A DNA stretch of 64,000 bases from positions 186,001 through 250,000 of the forward strand of contig CAVVIQ010000001.1 in NCBI GenBank assembly GCA_963748385.1. Direction: 5' to 3'. The position numbers and the translations under genes were made by a program. The notes beneath the pieces are model-generated. The model ran no database searches. It was not told the DNA's origin and was given only the letters and a program-made list of their open reading frames with translations. The DNA comes from Rhodoblastus sp963748385. Lineage in GTDB: Bacteria; Pseudomonadota; Alphaproteobacteria; Rhizobiales; Beijerinckiaceae. Positions 56,725-64,000 of the stretch are shown piece by piece (position 1 is the stretch's first letter; the number at the start of each line of letters is the position of its first letter).

Positions 56725-58205
56725 TGAAACGGCGCAAGATCACGCAGACCCCGGGCTGGCTGGCCGCCTCATGGGGCCTGGCGTTGCTGTCCGCCTGTTC
56801 GGTCGGACCCGATTTCACGCCTCCCGAAAACGGCCTGCCGTCGAAGCCCTTCGCGGCGCCCGGCGCCGCCGGCCCCTTGGCCGAGCCGCCGGATCCGGAC
56901 TGGTGGGCGATCTTTCGCGATCCCGTTCTGACCGGCCTCGAACAGCAGGTCGCCGCCGCCAATCTCGACGTGCGCGTTGCGACCACAAGGCTCGCCGAGA
57001 GCCGGTTCGAGCGCAATGTCACGGCCTCGCAACAACTGCCGACGATCAACGCCGACGCCAAGGCCAATCGCGAACTCTTCAGCCAGAACGGCATCGTCAG
57101 TTTACTGACTCCACTCGTCTCGCCGGGACAGACTTTCGCGATCCAGCCGATCACCGATTATTACACCGGCTTCGACGCCTCGTGGGAGCTGGACCTTTGG
57201 GGCCATGTGCGGCGCCAGGTCGAGGCGGCCAACGCCAGCGTCGAGGCGAGCGCCGAGCAGCGGCGCGGCGCTTTGGTCTCGGCGCTGGCCGAGGTGGCGC
57301 GCGACTATATTTCGCTGCGCGGAGCCCAGGCGCAGCTCGCCATCGCCCGCGAAAATATAAAAATCAGCGAGGACGTGGTGGAAGTGGCGCGCGAGCGCCA
57401 GCGCTCGGGCCTGCAAAGCGCGCTCGACACGGAAAACGCCGAAGGGCAGATCGAATCGGTCAAGGCCGAACTGCCGGGACTGGAACAGCGGGAATACGAG
57501 CTGATCAACGCCCTGTCCTTCCTGCTCGACGAGCCGCCCGGCGCCTTGCGCCCGAAACTCGCCGCGCCGCGCGCCATGCCGTTGACGCCGCCGGCCGCCC
57601 CGGTCGGCGTGCCCTCCGAACTCGCGCGGCGGCGTCCCGACATTCGCGCGGCGGAGGCGCAGCTGCACGAGGCGACCGCCAATATCGGCGTCGCGGTCGC
57701 GGCCTTCTATCCCAGCATCCAGCTCAACGGCGTGTCGGGCTTCGATTCGCTCACGGTTCCGAAATTGTGGTGGGCGAGTTCGCTGCAATATAATTTCGGC
57801 CCGAGCATCCAGCTGCCGATCTTCAACGCCGGAAGGCTTCAGAGCACAGTGGAGTTGCGCACCGCGCAACAGCGCGAGGCGGCGCTCAATTATCACCGCA
57901 CCGTGTTGCAAGCCTGGCACGATGTCGTCAATGCTTTGACAGCACACAGACTTGAGCAGGAGCGCCACGCCCGGCTCAGGGCCGAGGTCGATCACGCCCG
58001 CGTGGCGCTCGACATCGCCCGCGCCCGCTACCGGCAAGGCGTCGAGGAATATATCAACGTGCTGAACGCCCAGCGCACCCAACTCCTCGCCGAGCAGCGC
58101 CTGGCCGAAAGCACGACCAATCTCGGCCTCGATCTGGTGCAATTGTTCAAGGCGCTCGGCGGGGGATGGGAAGGCGCCTATCCGGTCGCGGCGCAGGCGA
58201 AATAG
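56724..58205 (+). CDS. NodT-family outer-membrane efflux lipoprotein
   Basis: A 493-residue TolC-like protein. The signal peptide ends in the lipobox LLSAC with C25 as the lipidated residue. DPDWWAIFRDPVLTGLEQQV, YYTGFDASWELDLWGHVRRQ, PSELARRRPDIRAAEAQLHE and ARYRQGVEEYINVLNAQRTQ are NodT signatures. It gives the pump its outer-membrane channel, making a full three-part efflux system. Start ATG 56724 overlaps the pump stop. Confidence 0.92.
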   Translation: MKRRKITQTPGWLAASWGLALLSACSVGPDFTPPENGLPSKPFAAPGAAGPLAEPPDPDWWAIFRDPVLTGLEQQVAAANLDVRVATTRLAESRFERNVTASQQLPTINADAKANRELFSQNGIVSLLTPLVSPGQTFAIQPITDYYTGFDASWELDLWGHVRRQVEAANASVEASAEQRRGALVSALAEVARDYISLRGAQAQLAIARENIKISEDVVEVARERQRSGLQSALDTENAEGQIESVKAELPGLEQREYELINALSFLLDEPPGALRPKLAAPRAMPLTPPAAPVGVPSELARRRPDIRAAEAQLHEATANIGVAVAAFYPSIQLNGVSGFDSLTVPKLWWASSLQYNFGPSIQLPIFNAGRLQSTVELRTAQQREAALNYHRTVLQAWHDVVNALTAHRLEQERHARLRAEVDHARVALDIARARYRQGVEEYINVLNAQRTQLLAEQRLAESTTNLGLDLVQLFKALGGGWEGAYPVAAQAK

Positions 58206-58211
58206 CTCCGG

Positions 58212-60554
58212 TCAGACGATCCCGAGCCGGCGGAAGACCGGCGCCTTGATGGCGTCGAGCCCGAACGCGAAGACCGCCGCCGCCCCGACCAGCCCGGACA
58301 GGACGCCCGCAGTAAGCGCCGGCGTCAGCCAGCCGCTCGACGAAACCAGAACGCCGAGGCCGAGATCGACGGCGCTCGAAGCGATCACCCAGGCGCCCGG
58401 CCATGACGACCACAGCCGCCGGCGTTCGCGTATCGCGAAGATCGTCGCCTGGGCGTCAACCACCATGGTGAAAAAGGCGAGCGTCCGCAGCGGGCCGATC
58501 GCGAGGCCGAGGCCGAAATAACCAACCGCCAGAACGGCGGTCGAGAAAATGAGCTTGACGACGCCGAGCGCCATCGCCGCGACGGTCACCGGGCCGATCC
58601 TCCAGACGTCCGGTTGCGGCGACGGACGGGCGCGGTCGGTGGTCAGCGACATGGTGAGGAAATCATTGGTCACCAGCAGGAGCGCCATGAGCATCGGCGT
58701 CAACACGGCATGACCGGTCATCACCAGGCCGGCGCCTATGAACAGGGCCATCTCGATTTTCTTGACCAGCGCATTGATCGTATAGGTCAGGATGCGCTGG
58801 AACGCAGCGCGGCCCTCCTTGACCGCCGCCACGATCCCACCAAGGCCCGGATCGGTGAGCACGAGCCCCGCCGCCGATTTCGCCACATCGGTCGCCGAGG
58901 ACACCGCGACGCCGATCTGGGCCTGCCGCAGGGCGGGCGCGTCATTGGCGCCGTCGCCGCACATGCCGACCGTATGACCGGTTTTCTGGAATGCTTTCAC
59001 CAGCCGGAACTTGTCTTCGGGAAAGACGCCGCCGAAAACGCCGTAATCACCGGGCGAAACCCGGTCGGGAATTTGCCCCGCGGGGCAGACCGCGCCCTTG
59101 ACGCCGATGGCCTGGGCGACGGCGGCTGCGGTCGGCGCCGCGTCGCCGGTGACCATGACCGTCGTCACCCCCAGCGACGCCAGTTCGTCGATCAAAGGCG
59201 CGGCGTCGGCGCGCGGCGGATCGCTCAATGCGATCAGTCCCGCGACACGGAAGTTTTCAGCCGGACCGCAAGCGATCGCGAGCACGCGGGCGCCGCGCGC
59301 CGCAAGCTCGTTGGCGGCGCCGATCGCTTCGGGCGGCGTTTCGGCAAGGCCGGCAACGGTCGCGAAGGCGCCCTTGACCACCCGCCAGTTCTCCCCATCG
59401 CGCGCAATTTGCGCCTGAGAATATTTGTTCGCGGGATCGAAGGGGATAAAATCGAGCGTCTTTTCGGGCCCCGCTCCGGCGTCGTGGGCTGCCGCGCGCA
59501 CCGCGGCGTCCACCGGATCCTTTCCGCCGTCGCTGCTGGCGGCGGCGCCCAGCGCCAGAATCTCGCCTTCGGTGAAACCGGAAAAAGCGCGCGTCGCGTC
59601 GACCCGAAGCGCGTTTTGCGTCAGGGTTCCGGTCTTGTCGGAACAAAGCACATCCATCGCCGCCGCGTCATGGACCGCGGAAAGCCTTGTCGGCAGCACG
59701 CCCTGACGAATCAGCCTTTGCGCGCCAAGGGCGCTGGCCAGGGTAAAAGTCGCCGGTAGAGCCACCGGGACCGAAGCCAGCAGCACGGTCAGCGTGAGCA
59801 TGATGAGATGCGTCGCCGGCATGTCATGGGCGTGGGCATAGCCGATCATCAGAAGAAGAACGAAGCCGTTGAACAGGGCGAGATTGCGGACCACCCGGAG
59901 GATCGCCCCCCTTTCGGCGCTCGGTCCATGGGCGATGCGCACCAGCTCGGCGGCCCGGCCGGAAAAAGTGTGCGGCCCCGTCGCGGTCACGAGCGCCGAG
60001 GCCTCACCACGCCGAACCATGGCGCCGGCATAGGTCCTGTCGCCCGCGCCGGCCTCAGCGGGGAGGGATTCGCCGGTGATCATGGATTGATCCAGGAGCA
60101 CATTGCCGGAAACCAGCCGGACGTCCGCCGGCACGATGGCGCCGAGCGAAAGCTTGACCAGGTCGCCCGGAACGAGTTCGCGCGCCGGCAGCGTCGCCCA
60201 GGCTCCGTCGCGCCGGACCGAAGCGGTGAGCGCCAGACGCGACTTGAGCGCCGTGAGAGCGGCCTGCGCCCGCGCGCCCTGAACGAAGGATAGCAGCGCA
60301 TTGAAGACGAGAAGGCCGGCGATCAGACCCGCTTCGAAATATTCCCCGATCAGGGCTTGCAGCACGACCGCGGCTTCGAGCATCCACGGCACCGGCGCCC
60401 AGAAATGCGTGAGCAAGGCAAGCAAGGGATTGCGCTTCGGCTCCGCCACCTCGTTGAAGCCATATTGCGCCAGCAGGCTCCGCGCCTCATCGTTCGATAG
60501 TCCGGCACGATCCCGAGCGTCGGAAGCGGGCGGCGGGGAAAAAGAATCAGTCAT
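58212..60554 (-). CDS. P-type H+-ATPase (type IIIA, plasma-membrane type)
   Basis: A 780-residue P-type ATPase. TGES (160-163), phospho-Asp D306 in LCSDKTGTLTQN, PVALPAT in helix 4, and GMCGDGANDAPALRQAQIG are intact. SVPVALPATFTLASALGAQR, FDPANKYSQAQI and a short N-terminal cation-ATPase domain place it with bacterial relatives of the yeast Pma1 proton pump. It has no metal-binding N-domain. It pumps H+ out at the cost of ATP. It lies 6 bases from, and convergent with, the efflux operon. Confidence 0.9.
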   Translation of the reverse strand: MTDSFSPPPASDARDRAGLSNDEARSLLAQYGFNEVAEPKRNPLLALLTHFWAPVPWMLEAAVVLQALIGEYFEAGLIAGLLVFNALLSFVQGARAQAALTALKSRLALTASVRRDGAWATLPARELVPGDLVKLSLGAIVPADVRLVSGNVLLDQSMITGESLPAEAGAGDRTYAGAMVRRGEASALVTATGPHTFSGRAAELVRIAHGPSAERGAILRVVRNLALFNGFVLLLMIGYAHAHDMPATHLIMLTLTVLLASVPVALPATFTLASALGAQRLIRQGVLPTRLSAVHDAAAMDVLCSDKTGTLTQNALRVDATRAFSGFTEGEILALGAAASSDGGKDPVDAAVRAAAHDAGAGPEKTLDFIPFDPANKYSQAQIARDGENWRVVKGAFATVAGLAETPPEAIGAANELAARGARVLAIACGPAENFRVAGLIALSDPPRADAAPLIDELASLGVTTVMVTGDAAPTAAAVAQAIGVKGAVCPAGQIPDRVSPGDYGVFGGVFPEDKFRLVKAFQKTGHTVGMCGDGANDAPALRQAQIGVAVSSATDVAKSAAGLVLTDPGLGGIVAAVKEGRAAFQRILTYTINALVKKIEMALFIGAGLVMTGHAVLTPMLMALLLVTNDFLTMSLTTDRARPSPQPDVWRIGPVTVAAMALGVVKLIFSTAVLAVGYFGLGLAIGPLRTLAFFTMVVDAQATIFAIRERRRLWSSWPGAWVIASSAVDLGLGVLVSSSGWLTPALTAGVLSGLVGAAAVFAFGLDAIKAPVFRRLGIV

Positions 60555-60736
60555 GCCCGGCTCCTCATCCTGTCCATTCTCCCGACGCTGGAGAAGGACT
60601 ATGGCTTCGTAGCGCCTTTTCGCGAAGGATCACGAATGATGAGGTAAACCGCGCTGTCCTTCAATTTAGGCTTCTTTCGCGATTTGGACGGCAAACCGAG
60701 GAGGTCATGACGTTTTTCTGAGCCGGCCCGGCGCGC

Positions 60737-61183
60737 TCAGCGCCCCGAAAATCGCCTTTGGCCTTCATCCTCCGGATCGACCCGCGGCGCCGGCAAGGCG
60801 TCGCCGCACAGATCGCCCGCGTTGGTCGCCGGCCAAAAGGCGCGGGGGCCGAGTTCCGGCGAGGGCTTGGGCGCGAAGCGGAGGCAGTAGCCGGCTTGCG
60901 CCCACCATACCGAAAACCTGTCGTCGCGGTCCCTCGGCTCCAGACCATTCGGCCAGCGGGTCCAGAACCGGCAATCGACGCAGTGGGTGACGCCTTGACC
61001 GACAGCCGCCACGTATTCGCCGCACCATTGGGCGTCGCGGGTGTGCGGCCAATGCGCGACGATTTCGCTTTCGCCGGCGATCGGCGCGTGACGCTGGCAT
61101 AAGCCTTTTCTTGGGGGCTCCAGGCCCCAGTAAAGGCAAGTGGCGCACTTGGCCGAACCCGTTTCACTGGCTGACATTTTCAT
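60737..61183 (-). CDS. Cys-rich protein with two repeated putative metal-binding units
   Basis: A 148-residue protein with eight of its cysteines in two sets: 13, 16, 29, 54 and 68, 71, 100, 126. Each set reads C-X2-C-X2-(W/F), C-X-R-X-A-P, then W-P-X-T-X5-C-G (WPHTRDAQWCG and WPATNAGDLCG). This is an internal duplication of a zinc- or iron-binding-like unit. I do not recognise a named family. It has no signal peptide. The frame is intact. The function is unknown. Confidence 0.75.
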   Translation of the reverse strand: MKMSASETGSAKCATCLYWGLEPPRKGLCQRHAPIAGESEIVAHWPHTRDAQWCGEYVAAVGQGVTHCVDCRFWTRWPNGLEPRDRDDRFSVWWAQAGYCLRFAPKPSPELGPRAFWPATNAGDLCGDALPAPRVDPEDEGQRRFSGR

Positions 61184-61264
61184 CTCTTCCTTCTTCGCGT
61201 GTCACGGCCGCCGACGCGCTGTGCGCGACATGGACATTTCGACAGCCGGCTGATTTCACGATCC

Positions 61265-64000
61265 TCAATGAACGTTTTCGGGGACGGCGCTCTCGCCTGT
61301 CTCGTCCGTTTCCCCGTTCTCGGCCAAGGAGTGGACGATGCCGAACACCACGGGAACGAAGACCAGAGTCGCTACGGTTGCGAAAATGAGGCCGCCGATC
61401 ACCGCGCGGCCGAGCGGCGCGTTCTGCTCGGCGCTCAGCGCCATCGGCGCCATGCCGATGATCATCGCCAGCGCCGTCATCAGCACCGGGCGGAAACGCC
61501 CGACGCCGGCGTTCAACGCCGCAGCAAAGGGCTCAAGCCCCTCTGAGAGCTGTTCGCGGGCAAAACTCACCACCAGGATCGAATTGGCCGTCGCCACGCC
61601 CATGGTCATGATCGCGCCGGTCAGCGCCGGGACGGAAAGGGTGGTGTGGGTCGCGAACAGCATCCAAGCCACGCCCGCCAGCGCCGCCGGCAGCGCCGAA
61701 ACGATCACGAACGGATCGGTCCAGGATTGGAAATTGACCACGATCAACAGATAGATCAGCACCACGGCCAGCGCCAACCCCTCATAGAGCTGGGTATAGG
61801 CCGCGTTCATCGTCGCCGTCTGGCCGCGCAGGACGATCTGCGTGCCGCGCGGGCGCTGCAACTGGAATTCGTCGAGAATCTTGTTGATGTCCGCGGAGAC
61901 GGCGCCCAGGTCGCGTCCGCTGTTGGTGGCGAAAATGTCGAGCACCGGCTGGACCGAATAGTGGGAGACCACCGCGTCGGTGACGGTTCGCCCGATATCG
62001 GCGAGGGCGCCGAGCATTTGCGGCGACCCCCCCACGGACACCGGAATGCGGGCCAGGTCCGGCAGCGAATGCATCCAATATTGCGGCGTCTGCACGACGA
62101 CCGGATAGGACACGCCATTCTGCGGATTGAGCCAGAACACCGGATTGGTCTGGATCGAGCCGGCCAGCGTGATCAGCATCGACGTCGCGATGTCCTTTTC
62201 GCTGACGCCGAGACGGTCGGCGAAAATGCGGTTGACATCCACCTTGATCGTTGGCTCGTCGCCCGGCTGCTGGATGCGGGCGTCGGCGACGCCCGGCACG
62301 TCGGCGACGCGCTTCAGCAGCTTGTTGGCGAGCGCGCGATTGGCTTCGCGCTTGTTGCCGACGATCTGGATGTCGATCGGCGCCGGCAGACCGAAATTGA
62401 GAATCTGCGACACAATATCCGCTGGCAGGAAAGAGAAGGTCGCGTCGGGGAACAGTTGCGGGAGCTTCTCGCGCAGGACGCGGATCATTTCGTCGCTCTT
62501 CTTCTCCTGGCCCGCCTTGAGAGTGATCAGAACGTCGCCATCCGCCGAGCCGATCGTCCCGGAATTGCCATAGGCCATGTTGATGCCGCTGATCGGCAGC
62601 CCGATATTGTCGACGATCGAGGAAATGGCGTCGGAGCCGACGATCTGTCTGACGGCGTCTTCGACGCGGGTGAACAGGCGACCGGTCTCCTCTATGCGAA
62701 GACCCGTCGGGCCGCGAACATGGAGCTTCAGCTGAACCGACTTCACCGGCGGGAAGAAATTCTGGCCCAGGGTCGGCACGAGCGTCAGCGAGGCCAGGAC
62801 GAAGCCCATGAAACCGCCGACAAAGACTTTGCGCCGCCGCATCGCCTGGATGAGAAAGCCCTCGTAGCCGTGCCGCGCCGCCGAAAAACGCCGCTCGAAT
62901 CCATGCTGGAAACGGCCGAAGATCGTGCGCGGCTCCGCGTCCGGATCGTGCGCGTGTCCCGCCAGAAGATAGTTCGCCATGGTCGGCACCAAAGTGCGCG
63001 ACAGCAGATACGAGCCCATCAGCGCGAAAACGACCGCCTTGGCCATCGGTCGGAACAAATAACCGGAAATGCCGCCAAGGCTGAACATCGGCACGAAGAC
63101 GATGGAGATGCAGAGCAGCGAAACCGTGGCCGGAATCACGATCTGACGGGCGCCGTCCATGATCGCCGCCTCGATCTCCTTCTTCTGTTCGAGCTGGTAA
63201 TTGATGTTCTCGATCGTCACCGTGGCGTCATCGACCAGAATGCCGACCGCCAGGGCAAGCCCGCCCAGGGTCATGACATTGATGTTCTCGCCGGTCGCCG
63301 CGAGCAGGGTGACCGAAAACAGAATGGCGAGCGGGATGGAGATGATGATGATGACGGTCGAGCGCCAGCTTCCCAGAAACACCAGGATCATCAGGCCGGT
63401 CAGCCCCGCCGCCAGCACGCCTTCGCGCATCACCGAACGGACCGCGTCCTCGACGAAGGGCGCCTGGTCGCCAACGGCGACCAGCTTGAGCGATTCCGGC
63501 AGCATTTCTTTGACGAGCGGCAACAGGCCCTTGACGCCGTTGATGACGTCGAGCGTCGAAGCCGATCCCGCCTTGAGAACGGTCATCAGCACGGCGTTCG
63601 AGCCGTCGACGCGCACCATATTGATCTGCGGCGGAAAGCTGTCGTGCGCATAGGCGACGTCGCCGATGCGCACGGTCGCGCCATTGACCGTCTTGATCGG
63701 CAACTGGTTGAGTTTCGGGATCGTCCGCGGCGAGTCGTTCAGCTGGACGACATATTCCTTGTCGCCGATCTTCTCGGTTCCGGCGGGAATGATCAGATCC
63801 TGCCTTCCGACCGCGTTGACGACGTCGTCCGCGGACAGGCCATAGGAAAGGAGCTTTCCCTGATCGACGTCGATCTGAACCTGCCGCACTTCGCCGCCAT
63901 AGGGCGAAGGCACGGCGGCTCCCGCGACGGTGGCGAGTTGCGGACGAATCAAATTCTGCCCGAAGTCGAACAGCTTCGACTGCGACAGGGATTTGCTCGA
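61265..64000 (-). CDS. RND-family efflux/heavy-metal-type inner-membrane pump, partial (N-terminus beyond right edge)
   Basis: More than 900 residues are visible, continuing past the window edge. The large porter domain text (PYGGEVRQVQIDVDQGKLLS, GLSADDVVNAVGRQDLI) and the helices GGLALAVGILVDDATVTIEN (the conserved Asp pair of helix 4) and SVPALTGAIMTMGVATANSI, with two FFPP/periplasmic repeats, mark an AcrB/MMPL-type RND protein. The final C-terminus is ENGETDETGESAVPENVH. It exports hydrophobic substrates using the proton gradient. No adaptor gene is in view. Confidence 0.9.
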   Translation of the reverse strand, partial: SSKSLSQSKLFDFGQNLIRPQLATVAGAAVPSPYGGEVRQVQIDVDQGKLLSYGLSADDVVNAVGRQDLIIPAGTEKIGDKEYVVQLNDSPRTIPKLNQLPIKTVNGATVRIGDVAYAHDSFPPQINMVRVDGSNAVLMTVLKAGSASTLDVINGVKGLLPLVKEMLPESLKLVAVGDQAPFVEDAVRSVMREGVLAAGLTGLMILVFLGSWRSTVIIIISIPLAILFSVTLLAATGENINVMTLGGLALAVGILVDDATVTIENINYQLEQKKEIEAAIMDGARQIVIPATVSLLCISIVFVPMFSLGGISGYLFRPMAKAVVFALMGSYLLSRTLVPTMANYLLAGHAHDPDAEPRTIFGRFQHGFERRFSAARHGYEGFLIQAMRRRKVFVGGFMGFVLASLTLVPTLGQNFFPPVKSVQLKLHVRGPTGLRIEETGRLFTRVEDAVRQIVGSDAISSIVDNIGLPISGINMAYGNSGTIGSADGDVLITLKAGQEKKSDEMIRVLREKLPQLFPDATFSFLPADIVSQILNFGLPAPIDIQIVGNKREANRALANKLLKRVADVPGVADARIQQPGDEPTIKVDVNRIFADRLGVSEKDIATSMLITLAGSIQTNPVFWLNPQNGVSYPVVVQTPQYWMHSLPDLARIPVSVGGSPQMLGALADIGRTVTDAVVSHYSVQPVLDIFATNSGRDLGAVSADINKILDEFQLQRPRGTQIVLRGQTATMNAAYTQLYEGLALAVVLIYLLIVVNFQSWTDPFVIVSALPAALAGVAWMLFATHTTLSVPALTGAIMTMGVATANSILVVSFAREQLSEGLEPFAAALNAGVGRFRPVLMTALAMIIGMAPMALSAEQNAPLGRAVIGGLIFATVATLVFVPVVFGIVHSLAENGETDETGESAVPENVH

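Overview
The window is high-GC DNA of an alphaproteobacterium, most likely a Hyphomicrobiales member near Beijerinckiaceae/Methylocystaceae. This is inferred from gene content and protein style: an ethylmalonyl-CoA-pathway mesaconyl-CoA hydratase, nitrogenase accessory genes beside molybdate genes, an LpcC-like LPS mannosyltransferase, IalB and Ohr proteins, a TATAG-type MntR operator pair and a Rhizobiales-style leuA leader. It is ordinary chromosome with no clear mobile element. No rRNA or CRISPR array was seen; one tRNA (Ala, CGC) is present.

Layout. 1-1.5 kb: mesaconyl-CoA hydratase (cut by the left edge), DUF167 and YggT genes, tRNA-Ala. 2.3-8 kb: modABC-modE on the minus strand, and a large porin. 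8.5-10.6 kb: nif accessory genes (HesB/IscA-like, NifZ, a DUF6129-like protein, a thioredoxin-fold [2Fe-2S] ferredoxin), a molbindin and a ferritin-like protein. 11.4-12.4 kb: a metallo-hydrolase. 12.8-20.8 kb: a complete kdp potassium operon with its sensor and regulator. 20.9-28 kb: mutT-argJ-parvulin, two small membrane proteins, an orphan zinc-type ABC ATPase with a WD40 protein, a CYTH-CHAD protein and an XRE regulator. 28.3-35.4 kb: a six-gene Hyf/complex I-like membrane operon. 35.5-42 kb: 2OG oxygenase, LPS mannosyltransferase, leuA with an attenuator leader, band-7 protein, O-acetylhomoserine sulfhydrylase. 42.2-49 kb: mntH/mntR, IalB, gcvT-gcvH, a DTW protein, a MaoC protein and rlmN. 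49.4-61 kb: a REP-like palindrome, Ohr, a RecD-like helicase, a MaoC-phosphotransacetylase fusion with acetate kinase, an EmrAB/NodT efflux set, an H+-ATPase and a duplicated Cys-rich protein. The right edge cuts an RND pump.

The most interesting system is the Hyf-like operon. Its hydrogenase-type large subunit has lost all four cysteines that bind the NiFe centre (S198, S201, S456, Q459), while the small subunit keeps its four [4Fe-4S] cysteines. No HyfA/HyfH ferredoxin is present. This matches the energy-converting hydrogenase-related (Ehr) idea: an ion-pumping, complex I-like machine whose redox partner is unknown. A perfect palindrome sits at its promoter, and an XRE regulator gene is divergent from it.

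Data quality matters here. From about 2.3 to 19 kb nearly every gene carries single-base frameshifts, although the encoded proteins are otherwise well conserved and complete. A 31-A/20-T block lies at 6188-6238. I read these as assembly or sequencing errors and annotate whole genes across them; downstream of 19 kb I found only one frameshift (in rlmN).
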